Origin: Erysipelotrichaceae bacterium OttesenSCG-928-M19
Lineage (GTDB): Bacteria > Bacillota_I > Bacilli_A > JAJDGJ01
NCBI GenBank assembly: GCA_030265585.1
Contig: JAJDGJ010000004.1
Coordinates: forward strand, 1 to 56,665
Length of the DNA: 56,665 nt
Direction of reading: 5' to 3'
The notes below the pieces were generated by a model, which saw only the letters and a program-made list of their open reading frames with translations, was not told the origin of the DNA and searched no databases. Each line of letters opens with the position of its first letter. The stretch's first letter is position 1. The position numbers were made by a program, and so were the translations under genes. Shown here piece by piece: positions 7,994 through 17,500 of this stretch.

Positions 7994-9568
7994 TTGAAAA
8001 AGAAATTTTACATTACAACGCCAATTTATTATCCAAGTGATAATCTGCATATTGGTCATGCTTACACGACAATTATTGCGGATTGTCTAGCAAGATACAA
8101 ACGTATGCGTGGTTATGATGTTCATTTTCTAACTGGTACAGATGAACATGGTGAAAAGATTGAAAGAGTTGCTAAAGAGAAGGGTGTTGCTCCAATCGAG
8201 TACGTGGATATGATTGTAGGTAATATTCAAAAATTATGGAAAGAGCTTGAAATTAGTAATGATGATTTTATTAGAACTACTGAGCCTAGACATACTAAGG
8301 CTGTTCAAAAGATATTTACTAAGCTTTTAGAAAATGGTGATATTTATAAAGGTGAGTATCGTGGTAAATACTGTGTTCATGATGAAGCTTTTTGGACAGA
8401 AGCACAGTTAGATGAAGATGGTAATTGTCCAGATTGTCATCGACCAGTTGAGGATCGTGTTGAGGAAAGTTATTTCTTTGAAATGTCAAAATATGCAGAT
8501 CAGCTAGTTGATTATTATAATAGTCATCCGGAATTTATTGAGCCTGAATCAAGAAAGAATGAAATGTTAAGTAATTTTATTAATCCAGGTTTAGAAGATT
8601 TATCAGTTTCACGTACTGGTTTTAAATGGGGGATTCCTATCTTAGAAGATCCAGCTCATGTTATATATGTGTGGATTGATGCTCTTGCTAACTATATAAC
8701 TTCACTTGGTTACTTAAGTGATGATGAAACTAATTTTGAAAAATATTGGTCTGAAGATGTTGAAATATTACAATTAGTAGGTAAAGAGATTGTTAGATTC
8801 CATACTATTTATTGGCCAATTATGTTATTAGCTTTAGGTTTAAGGTTACCAGATAAGGTTTATGCTCATGGCTGGTTGATTATGAAAGATGGTAAAATGT
8901 CAAAATCAAAAGGAAATGTTGTTAAGCCAGAATCATTAATGGCTCGTTATGGCAATGATGCTTTAAGACACTATGTGCTATCACAAGTTGTTTTAGGAAG
9001 TGATGGAGTCTATACTCCAGAGTTATTTGTAAGCTGTGTTAATACTGATTTAGCGAATAACTTAGGAAATCTTTTGAACAGAACAGTTGCTATGGTTGAA
9101 AAATATTTTGATAAAACAGTAAGAAAAAATGATGCTACTACTGAATTTGATCAAGCTTTATTCGCCACAGCAGAAACAACAATTAAAGAATATGAAAGTC
9201 AAATGGATAAATATCATATTGATAAAGCAAGTAGTGCTATATTTGACTATGTCTCACATTTAAATAAGTATATTGATGAGACGCAACCATGGGTACTTGC
9301 TAAAGATGAGAGTAAGAAGGCTGAACTAGAAATGGTTTTATTAAATCTTTGCTTAGGTTTAAGACAAGTGGGGATTATGTTACAACCATTCCTACTAGAT
9401 GCTTCTCAAACTATTTTCAAACAACTAAAATTAGTGGCTGCTAATCAAGAATATGATAGTATTTATAATTTCTATGATGTTGATGTGATTAGCGTTGCAA
9501 AAGGTGAAGCGATTTTTAATCGTTTAGATGTTGAAAAAGAAGTTGCTATCTTACAAGAAGGAATGTAA
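7994..9568 (+). CDS. metG: Methionyl-tRNA synthetase, short form without the C-terminal tRNA-binding domain
   Basis: Charges tRNA-Met with methionine in the cytosol. 524 residues. Class I signatures are present: HIGH at 19-22 and KMSKS at 301-305. A zinc-knuckle-like segment (YCVHDEAF...CPDC) is also visible. An ATG at 7985 lies directly against the AAAGGA ribosome site and is too close to use. TTG 7994 has the right spacing and gives the family's normal N terminus (KKKFYITTPIYYP). The protein stops after the anticodon-binding helical domain, so it lacks the Trbp111/OB-fold domain that makes many Firmicute enzymes about 650 residues long. It is controlled by the T-box upstream and is followed two bases later by a protease gene. 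Confidence 0.95.
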   Translation: MKKKFYITTPIYYPSDNLHIGHAYTTIIADCLARYKRMRGYDVHFLTGTDEHGEKIERVAKEKGVAPIEYVDMIVGNIQKLWKELEISNDDFIRTTEPRHTKAVQKIFTKLLENGDIYKGEYRGKYCVHDEAFWTEAQLDEDGNCPDCHRPVEDRVEESYFFEMSKYADQLVDYYNSHPEFIEPESRKNEMLSNFINPGLEDLSVSRTGFKWGIPILEDPAHVIYVWIDALANYITSLGYLSDDETNFEKYWSEDVEILQLVGKEIVRFHTIYWPIMLLALGLRLPDKVYAHGWLIMKDGKMSKSKGNVVKPESLMARYGNDALRHYVLSQVVLGSDGVYTPELFVSCVNTDLANNLGNLLNRTVAMVEKYFDKTVRKNDATTEFDQALFATAETTIKEYESQMDKYHIDKASSAIFDYVSHLNKYIDETQPWVLAKDESKKAELEMVLLNLCLGLRQVGIMLQPFLLDASQTIFKQLKLVAANQEYDSIYNFYDVDVISVAKGEAIFNRLDVEKEVAILQEGM

Positions 9569-9570
9569 CA

Positions 9571-10956
9571 ATGAAAAAAAATAGAAAATATCTTATTTTT
9601 GTGATTGTCTTTCTTATTTATAGTATTGGTTTGTATAAAATTGCTTCTAATCCAACAAGTATTATTTCAACTAAAACAAATGATCCATATTTGGCACGTT
9701 TTATTGAAAACTATAATACTTTAAAAGAGAATTGGTACTATTTCACTAGTCCTGAAGAAGTTTTAGAAAAAGCAACTAATGCAATGACATTATCAAATGA
9801 TAAGAATGATCTTTATACTGAATATATTAAGCCAGAAGATAGTAAGGAATACTTTGCTAGTATGGAATCTGATTTTGTCGGTTTGGGCATTCAATATATT
9901 AAAGGAGCAGAATATCCCTTAATTTCAAGGATATTTACTGGTTCTCCTGCTCAAAAGGCTAAGCTTCAGGTTGGTGATAGTATTAAATCGATTGATAATA
10001 AATCTTTAAAAGGCTTAGATGCTGAGGCAATAAAAGATGCTGTTTTGGGTAAAGATGGCCAAAAAAGAAATTTAGTAATTATTAGAAATAATAAAGAAAT
10101 AAAAACAACTGTTGTCTTGAAGGAACTTGAGTTTAGTGTGTTTTATGAAATTATTGATAATAATGGTTATTTATTATTAAATGAATTTTCAAAAACAACA
10201 GCTAGCGAGGTAGAGAGTGCTTTAAAAGAGTTTGAAGCAAAAAATGTGGATAAAGTAATTATTGATTTACGTAATAATCCTGGTGGCTATTTAACTACTT
10301 TAGAGGAAGTGGCTGATTTATTTTTACCAGCTAACAAAGTTATTTTAAAGACTAAGGATAAAGAAGGTAATATTAATGAATACAAAACAACAGATGATAA
10401 AAAATATGATAATGATTATGTTTTATTAGTTAATCATAATAGTGCAAGTGCTGCTGAGGCTTTTGTAGCTTGTTTAAATGAAAACTTAAATATTCCTATT
10501 TATGGTAGTACTACTTATGGCAAAGGTATCATGCAAGATTTTTTTGAATACTCAGATGGTGGTTATTTGAAATATACTAATGCTGAATGGTTAACTCCAA
10601 AAAACAATGCAATTAATCAAAAGGGAATTAAACCAACTACTGAAGTAAAAGACTCTGTTATCTTTAATGCGATGGACAATGTATATAACTTTGATAAAGA
10701 TATTAAATATAACACTGTTTCAGCTAATTTAATTGCCTACCAAAAAGCTTTGCGTGCTTTGGGTTATGATGTTGATCGTGTTGATGGTTATTATAGTAAA
10801 AAAACACAACTGGAGTTGACTAAATTCAAAAAAGATTATGGTTTAAGCAAGGAAGTTGATTTATCTAAAAGAGTTCAAAATAAAATTGTTGAACGTGTCT
10901 TTATTGAAAAAGATAAGACAAAAAACGATCATGTGTTGAATCAAGTTTTAAAATGA
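9571..10956 (+). CDS. C-terminal processing peptidase (S41), membrane-anchored, with PDZ and peptidoglycan-binding domain
   Basis: 461 residues of the CtpA/CtpB family. One N-terminal membrane segment (about 6-24) would place the rest outside the cell. It is followed by a PDZ domain (about 95-180) that binds substrate C-termini, then the S41 protease core with the SASAAE motif (291-296, catalytic Ser) and catalytic Lys near 318 (TYGKGIM). A PG_binding_1 domain occupies the last 75 residues (AYQKALRALGYDVDRVDG). It begins two bases after metG, so it is in the T-box-controlled transcript, an uncommon pairing. A strong hairpin terminator overlaps its end. Targets are unknown; such proteases process signalling or cell-wall enzymes. 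Confidence 0.9.
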   Translation: MKKNRKYLIFVIVFLIYSIGLYKIASNPTSIISTKTNDPYLARFIENYNTLKENWYYFTSPEEVLEKATNAMTLSNDKNDLYTEYIKPEDSKEYFASMESDFVGLGIQYIKGAEYPLISRIFTGSPAQKAKLQVGDSIKSIDNKSLKGLDAEAIKDAVLGKDGQKRNLVIIRNNKEIKTTVVLKELEFSVFYEIIDNNGYLLLNEFSKTTASEVESALKEFEAKNVDKVIIDLRNNPGGYLTTLEEVADLFLPANKVILKTKDKEGNINEYKTTDDKKYDNDYVLLVNHNSASAAEAFVACLNENLNIPIYGSTTYGKGIMQDFFEYSDGGYLKYTNAEWLTPKNNAINQKGIKPTTEVKDSVIFNAMDNVYNFDKDIKYNTVSANLIAYQKALRALGYDVDRVDGYYSKKTQLELTKFKKDYGLSKEVDLSKRVQNKIVERVFIEKDKTKNDHVLNQVLK

Positions 10957-10985
10957 TATTGAAATATTTAATATCATTTTTTTAT
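10951..10985 (+). terminator. Intrinsic terminator after the Ctp protease gene
   Basis: A 10-base-pair stem (10951-10960 with 10970-10979, loop of 9) runs into a T tract at 10977-10983. It overlaps the stop codon. Confidence 0.9.
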
Positions 10986-10996
10986 TTATTTTATTG

Positions 10997-11005
10997 TGCT
11001 ACAAT
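10997..11005 (+). promoter_or_regulatory. Extended -10 promoter of the lipid kinase gene
   Basis: TGCTACAAT just after the preceding terminator. It places transcription start near 11012, about 14 bases before the GTG at 11026 and downstream of an earlier in-frame GTG at 10996. Confidence 0.55.
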
Positions 11006-11025
11006 ATATTAAAGAGGTGCATAAT

Positions 11026-11910
11026 GTGCAAAAGGCAATGATAATAATAAATAGTAAAAACAAGCGTTCGCAGTTTGCGCAGAAGCTTTTTGATATTTGT
11101 CGTGTCCTGGCCAAAAAGGATTATGAAATTATCGTTAAATTCACTAAGAGAGTTAATGATTCTTTTAATATTGTTCTAAAATACCATGATAAAATAGATT
11201 TGTTAGTGATTGCTGGTGGTGATGGAACAATGAATGAAGTTGTTAACGCTTTAAAAGAAACAAAGAATAAACCAAAAATAATGTATTTTCCAACGGGGAC
11301 AGTTAATGACTTTGGGACTAGTTTAAAAATACCAAATAATTTTAATAAACAAATGCAATTATTGAAAAAACATGAAACTAAATTCGTTGATAGTGGTAAG
11401 GTTAATGATTATTATTTTAATTATATATGCGCTTTTGGTCCTTTTACTAGAACTAGTTATGTAACGCCACACGATGAAAAAAATAAATATGGTAAGTTTG
11501 CTTATTATCGTCATCTTGTTGCTGAGTTACCATCTTTTTCACAAGCTTATCCGTTGGATATTATAGTTGATGGTGAACACATTTCTGGAACCTATACTTA
11601 TGCATTAATCATCAATTCAACAAGTGTGGCAGGTTTTAAACATTTTATGAAACATGATAGTATTGATGATGGTTATTTTAATCTGGTTTTAGTTAGTAAA
11701 GCGAATGCTAAAATCTTTCGTAAAGGAATCGGTCATTTGATTGAGGGGATGAAAGATGATTTTAATGATGAGGATTATATTTTAAAGAAATTTAAAAAAT
11801 TAGAGATAACTACTAATAGTGATGTTCAATGGACATTAGATGGTGAAAAAGGCCCAACTGGAAGTATCAAGGTAGAAGTTATTCATCATAATTTAGAAAT
11901 AATGAGTTAA
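11026..11910 (+). CDS. Diacylglycerol kinase-family lipid kinase (DgkB/YegS type)
   Basis: 294 residues. The GGDGT nucleotide loop is at 64-68, followed by PTGTVNDFG, the standard signatures of the DAGK catalytic fold. The NDYYFNYICAFG and KYGKFAYY segments match the Gram-positive DgkB group, which phosphorylates diacylglycerol released by lipoteichoic acid synthesis so that it can be reused for phospholipids. Cytoplasmic, membrane-peripheral; no membrane helix is seen. A GTG at 10996 also keeps the frame open but lies upstream of the likely transcription start. GTG 11026 has an AGAGGTG ribosome site 6 bases before it. The link to teichoic acid turnover fits the rest of the window but is inference. 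Confidence 0.85.
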   Translation: MQKAMIIINSKNKRSQFAQKLFDICRVLAKKDYEIIVKFTKRVNDSFNIVLKYHDKIDLLVIAGGDGTMNEVVNALKETKNKPKIMYFPTGTVNDFGTSLKIPNNFNKQMQLLKKHETKFVDSGKVNDYYFNYICAFGPFTRTSYVTPHDEKNKYGKFAYYRHLVAELPSFSQAYPLDIIVDGEHISGTYTYALIINSTSVAGFKHFMKHDSIDDGYFNLVLVSKANAKIFRKGIGHLIEGMKDDFNDEDYILKKFKKLEITTNSDVQWTLDGEKGPTGSIKVEVIHHNLEIMS

Positions 11911-11987
11911 TCACACAACAACAACACATTCACTTCATAGAAATAAGATGTCAATATGGTATTTTATTAAATGAGGAGTGATCCAAA

Positions 11988-12395
11988 ATGAAAAACATTT
12001 TAGTTATTGAGGATGAACAAGCAATTAATGATTTAATAAAAGAAATGCTTAAAGCAGAAGGTTATCAAGTCGATAGCGCTTATGATGGTTTACAAGGAAT
12101 GTTTTTATTTAAAGAGAATAAGTATGATTTAATTATTTGTGATATTATGATGCCCCATATGGATGGTTATGAGGTAGTCAAAAAAATTAGAGAAGAGGAT
12201 AAGTATATAAATATTATTATGTTATCGGCCTTAGATCAAGAATATGATGAATTAAAGGGCTTTGATCTTGGTGTTGATGATTATATAGCTAAGCCATTTT
12301 CTTCTCGCTTATTAATTAAGCGAGTTAATGCTTTATTTAATAAGCAACAAAACAATAAATTAAAGGATGACTTGAAAAAAATTTTTAGGGAGTGA
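11988..12395 (+). CDS. Receiver-only response regulator
   Basis: 135 residues: one CheY-like receiver domain followed by about 15 charged residues, with no DNA-binding domain. The acidic pair (E9-D10), phospho-acceptor D52 and K102 are all present, so it should be phosphorylatable. It is very similar to the receiver of the next gene; both share the run YDELKGFDLGVDDYI. That points to tandem duplication with loss of the output domain. Its stop overlaps the ribosome site of the next regulator. It may act as a phosphate sink, a competitor or a dimer partner for its neighbour (inference). The ribosome site GAGGAG precedes the ATG. No convincing promoter was found in the 77 bases upstream. Confidence 0.85.
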   Translation: MKNILVIEDEQAINDLIKEMLKAEGYQVDSAYDGLQGMFLFKENKYDLIICDIMMPHMDGYEVVKKIREEDKYINIIMLSALDQEYDELKGFDLGVDDYIAKPFSSRLLIKRVNALFNKQQNNKLKDDLKKIFRE

Positions 12396-12400
12396 TTTTG

Positions 12401-13054
12401 ATGAAACGAATATTAGTTGTTGAAGATGATTTAAGTATTCAAGATATTATTTATGAACTACTTAAAGAAGAAGGTTATGATGTAAAAAAAGCAAGTAATG
12501 GTAAAGAGGCTTATGATATTTTTAAAGAGCACTCTTTTGATTTAATAATTACTGATGTGATGATGGATGTTATGGATGGTCATCAATTGGTGAAATTAGT
12601 ACGCAGTAAAGATAGTGATGTTAAGATATTAATGTTGACAGCATTAGGTGAGGAATATGATGAGCTAAAAGGCTTTGACTTAGGTGTCGATGATTATATT
12701 TCAAAACCATTTTCTTTCAATATTTTATTAAAAAGAATAAAGGCATTACTTAGAAGAGGTAATGAGAGTGATGAATTAACTATTGATAATATTAAAATGT
12801 ATGTTGATGAACATATTTTAACAATCGATGATCAAGAGGTTGATTTGACTTTAAAAGAATTTGACATTCTAAGAATATTAATGACTAATCAAAACAAAGT
12901 TATCTCTCGTGAAGCGCTCTTAGATGAAGTTTGGGGTTATAGCTATTATGGTGATACAAGAGTAATTGATACTCATATTAAAAATATTAGAAAGAAAACA
13001 AAAATTGATAAGATAAAGACGGTGACTGGTGTTGGCTATAAGTTGGAAAAATAA
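12401..13054 (+). CDS. OmpR/PhoB-family response regulator
   Basis: 217 residues: receiver (1-120) with D52 and K102 intact, then a winged-helix DNA-binding domain (about 125-217) with the usual LKEFDILRILM and TGVGYKLEK ends. A GTG at 12392 is in frame but lies inside the ribosome site (AGGGAG). ATG 12401 is correctly spaced and gives the standard MKRILVVEDD start. It is the middle gene of a three-gene operon and overlaps the histidine kinase gene by 26 bases. It is presumably phosphorylated by that kinase. Regulated genes are unknown; the operon sits between lipid-kinase and teichoic-acid genes, so an envelope role is possible. Confidence 0.92.
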   Translation: MKRILVVEDDLSIQDIIYELLKEEGYDVKKASNGKEAYDIFKEHSFDLIITDVMMDVMDGHQLVKLVRSKDSDVKILMLTALGEEYDELKGFDLGVDDYISKPFSFNILLKRIKALLRRGNESDELTIDNIKMYVDEHILTIDDQEVDLTLKEFDILRILMTNQNKVISREALLDEVWGYSYYGDTRVIDTHIKNIRKKTKIDKIKTVTGVGYKLEK

Positions 13055-14426
13055 TCGCTTAGGAAGGAAAATATTTGAGTTTGGACTAGGAATGTTTCTT
13101 GTTTTTAGTGTGCTCATTTATTTTTTAATTTATGGTGGTATTCCAGTCTTATATAAGTATTACAAAACAGTTAATTTTGAAAAGAAAGTTAATTATGTAT
13201 TGAAAAATAGTGAGGATTTAACAACTTTAAATAGGAATTTAGAATTACTTAGAGAGGAAACAAACGTTAATATTAGTTATGAATATCAAGGAATTAATTA
13301 TAATTGTTTAATCGATGGTCATTGTCAAGAGTTTAACGAGGATATTTTTAGAAAAACACCACGTTTTGAACGTGATGATTTTATTACTAGACAAGAGAAA
13401 TTAGAAATAAATGGTGAGGATTTAACAATTAATTTTACCTTGCCAATTAGTTCTACTAAGGAAGTTCAAAATATTCTTTTCTTATTTTTACCAATCTTTG
13501 GTTTAATTTCAGTAACAATGGCCTTGTTGTTATCATATGCAATTTCGACACGTTTATCTAAAGCAATTGTCAGTTTAAGAAATGATGCTAAAAAGATAAC
13601 TTCATTGATGTTTGATATTGATCAATCAGTAAAAAGCAATGATGAATTAGGTGATTTATCTCATAGTCTAGTTGTTTTAGCAAACACCTTATGTCTTACT
13701 TTAAATGATCTTCAAGAAGCTAATGCTAAATTACATGATGATATGGAAAAAGAGCGCTTGAGAGAAGAAGAAAGAAGAGCTTACATTGCTACATTATCGC
13801 ATGATTTAAAAACTCCATTAACGGCAATTAGAGGTCAATTAGAAGGGATGTTATATAATGTTGGTAAATATAAGGATCATGAAACTTATCTTGAGAAAAA
13901 CATTGACTTAACTTATGAAATGGAAGAAATGATTCAAACTATTATTATTAGTTCCAAGCTAGATGAATATAATCTTGAGTTAGTAAAACAAGATATTAAT
14001 TTACTTGATTGTTTAAAAAAATCTTTACTTGATTTTGATTATAGTATTGAAAATAAAGCATTGGATATTACTATGAAAGTAGCTAGTGATTATATTATAA
14101 AGGCTGATAGTAACTTATTTGGTCGTGTTTTAAATAATCTGATTAGTAATGCTATTGAATATTCACAAGAAAACAGTAAAATAGACATTATCTTAAGTGA
14201 TGACATTTTAAGTATTTCAAATATAGTAGCTGATTTTGATGATAGTTTAATTAGTGAGGAGTTAATTTATAAACCATTTTATCGTCAAGATAAATCACGT
14301 AATAAAAATGGTTCTGGTTTAGGAATGTATATTGTTAAGAAAATTTGTGATTTGCATGGAATAAAAATAAATCTTGAATACAATGACAATAAGTTTATTG
14401 TTTATTTATCTTTTACAAGAGAATAG
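13029..14426 (+). CDS. Sensor histidine kinase
   Basis: 466 codons with stop. It has a membrane helix at about 17-37, an extracellular part of about 110 residues, and a second helix at about 150-172. These are followed by a HAMP-like linker, a HisKA domain with phospho-acceptor H258 (LSHDLKTPL), and an ATPase domain with an N box (NLISNAIEYS) and a G box (GSGLGMYIVKK). No ATG occurs in frame until 13092, which is inside the first helix. GTG 13029 or TTG 13032, within the end of the regulator gene, are the plausible starts and would couple translation of the two genes. The extracellular domain has no motif I recognise, so the signal is unknown. Confidence 0.85.
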   Translation: MLAISWKNNRLGRKIFEFGLGMFLVFSVLIYFLIYGGIPVLYKYYKTVNFEKKVNYVLKNSEDLTTLNRNLELLREETNVNISYEYQGINYNCLIDGHCQEFNEDIFRKTPRFERDDFITRQEKLEINGEDLTINFTLPISSTKEVQNILFLFLPIFGLISVTMALLLSYAISTRLSKAIVSLRNDAKKITSLMFDIDQSVKSNDELGDLSHSLVVLANTLCLTLNDLQEANAKLHDDMEKERLREEERRAYIATLSHDLKTPLTAIRGQLEGMLYNVGKYKDHETYLEKNIDLTYEMEEMIQTIIISSKLDEYNLELVKQDINLLDCLKKSLLDFDYSIENKALDITMKVASDYIIKADSNLFGRVLNNLISNAIEYSQENSKIDIILSDDILSISNIVADFDDSLISEELIYKPFYRQDKSRNKNGSGLGMYIVKKICDLHGIKINLEYNDNKFIVYLSFTRE

Positions 14427-14457
14427 TCAACTCAATATTTTAAAAAAGAGTAAATTG

Positions 14458-14466
14458 TGATATACT
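14458..14466 (+). promoter_or_regulatory. Extended -10 promoter of the double glycerophosphotransferase gene
   Basis: TGATATACT; no clear -35. It lies 45 bases before the ATG at 14512. Confidence 0.5.
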
Positions 14467-14511
14467 AAATAAGCATTATCAATAGCTTATAAATATTAAG
14501 GTGTGATCAAA

Positions 14512-17500
14512 ATGAAGAAGAATGATGGAAAATATGGTAAAACTATTAACTTAAAACAAAATGATGAAAAAATTATTGTTGAATTCAATTTACATAATAG
14601 TTATGAAGCTACTGGAGTAGTATTAGTTTCAAAATTTTCTAAGCATAGATATGAGATTACTCTAAACCAAGTAGCTAATAACTATGAGTTTATCATAGAC
14701 TATGCAGCTCTTGCTGCTAATAATTTGCTTGATATAAGCGATGAATATTTATCGAGTCTTAAGATGTTTAAAGAACAGGAGTTAGTAGAGTTTTATGATA
14801 TTTTTCTTAATCTAAAAGTTAATCACAACAATGATGTTTATGGTAAAAATGCTAGTATAGTAGCATTAGATGATAAAAATAGTGATGGTTTTTATCATTT
14901 AGGTGGCTTTGATAAGGTTTTAATTGCCAAGGAAACGACAAATTCTAAAACAATGTTGTTAGAGTGTAGTGAAGAAGGCTTTTATGGTATAGGGATAGGA
15001 TGTCATTTTTTAAACTATTTTGAACAGAGTGTAGCATCAGTTAAGATTGGTAAAGGAAACATACTTACCAAAGGAAATATTAAGACTAATTTAAATGTTG
15101 ATAATATGTTTCTTCTCTTAAAAGGACGCGATAGTTTTACTGAGTATGAAATTCCACTTATTAAGCTAGATAAAAAGATAATCGATGCTGGAGTTTATGC
15201 ACTTGATTATGAAGTAAATTGTAATCTAAATGAGATTGTTAATGACGATTTTGTTGAAGATACTTATGCGCTTAATTTTAAATTTATTAGTGATGATGAA
15301 AGTTACATTAATAAAGTGAATCGCTATAGTTTTATACAAAGAAAATCAATCAAAAGATTTGTTGTTAAGGCAAACACAAGTGTTTTTTATTTTTGTCCAA
15401 CATATACTTTTAAAGCAAAACTATTACGTTTTCAAGTTGAGAACTTTGGAATAGATGAATATGAATTTCTAAAGAAGAAAGTAAGATCAAGATTTTTTGA
15501 TCGTCTGAGAAATAGAAATCGTGATATTTGGTTGATTTCTGAGCGTATATATAAGGCACAGGACAATGGTTTCTATTTATTTAAATATATGAGAGAAAAT
15601 TATCCTGATGAAGAAGTATATTATGTGATTGATAAAGAGTCCAAGGAAGTAGAAAAGTTACAAAAATATGGAAATGTTGTTTTTTACAAATCAAAAGAAC
15701 ATATTGAATTGACACTTTTAGCAAGCAAATTTATTTCGACTCACCATTTTGATTATATGTTACCTTTTAGAGACTTTTCTTTTAAGAAAAAATTAAAGGG
15801 TGCCGTAGTTTTTTTACAACACGGAGTACTAGGAACAAAAAATATGGCTAATTTATATGGTTATGAATTGAAAACTTTTGATGCCGATGCTATTATTGCC
15901 TCTAGTGAAAAAGAAAGAGGTTATATTCTATCAGACCTTAAGTTTCCAAAAGAGAAAATCCATATTACTGGACAAGCTAGATATGATAATTTATTTAATA
16001 CTAAAAATACTAAAAAACAAATCATTATTATTCCAACTTGGCGTGATTGGTTACAAAACATTGATAAATTTCTTCAATCTGATTACTTAGAAAGATATCA
16101 GAGTTTGCTTAATAATGTTGAATTAGCAAACAAATGTCAAGAAAACAATATTGAATTAATTTTCTGCTTGCATCCTAATATGCAACAGTATAATTATTTG
16201 TTTAAGGGAAAAAATGTAAAAGTAGTCTCTCAAGGAGAAATTGACGTTCAGACACTGATTAAAGAAGGCGCTTTAATGGTAACTGATTATTCAAGCGTGG
16301 CTTTTGATTTTTCATTTTTAGGTAAACCAGTTTTATATTATATGTTTGATCGTGATAAATTTTTTGATAAAACAGGGTCTCACTTAGATATTGATGCTAG
16401 CTTACCAGGAAGAATAGTAGCTTATGAGGATATTTTAATTACTGAAATTAATAAGTATATTGATAATGGTTTTGTTATGGAATCTAAATATTATCAGCGT
16501 GCTAATGAGTTTATTAAATATAAAGATACCAATAATGCTATGAGAATTAGAGAAGTAGTGCTAAATACTAAAAAAGATAAATCCTTAAAAATCAAGTTTA
16601 AGAAAAGTGATTCGTTAAAGTTATTAGGTGTCTTTTATCGTAAAAATAAGTTTTTCTTGCCGACCATCAAAATAATTGTTAAACTTTTAAAGTTGTTACC
16701 AATGAAAAAAGACCTTGTTGTCTTTGAAAGTGGTATGGGTAAGACAGGTAGTGATAATCCAAAAGCATTATATGATGTTTTGAAAGTAGAAAGGCCAGAG
16801 TTGAAAAAGGTTTGGGTTAGTGAGAATTTGATTGCTAATCTAGATGAAAATACAATTAGAATAGAAAGAAAATCATTAGCTTATTATTATTATTTATCGA
16901 GAGCTAAATATTGGATTAATAATCAAAACTACCCGTATTATATGATTAGAAGAAAACAAGGCATTTATTTACAAACCTGGCATGGAACGCCATTAAAGAA
17001 AATGTTTTATGATTTAAAGAAAATTTATGGTCGTGATGAAGGTTATAAGAAAAGAAATGCTCAAGCGATTAATCAATGGTCACATCTTTTATCACCTAAT
17101 AGTTATACAACTAAGAACTATCATAGTGCCTTTAGAACTAAGGCACAAATTTTGGAACTAGGATATCCACGTAATGATGTCCTATATACAAATAATAATG
17201 AAGATTATCGTAATCAAATTAAAGATAAGATTGCAATTAGATTAAATAAAAGAGTCATTTTATATGCGCCAACATTTAGAGATGATCAAGTTGTGGGTCG
17301 TTCTAAATTTAACCAAACGTTAATGTTTGATTATAAAAAAATGTATGATTCACTTGGTGCTAATCAAGTTTTATTAATTAGAACTCATATGGTAGTAGTT
17401 AATGAACTTATAATCCCACCTGAATATGGAGATCGCATCATTGATGTTAGTGATTATTCAAATATTGAGGATTTGCTATTAATAAGTGAGGCTCTGATTA

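Noticed and set aside
10996-11025. Upstream GTG start for the lipid kinase
   Set aside because: It lies upstream of the predicted transcription start and has no ribosome site. GTG 11026 has both.
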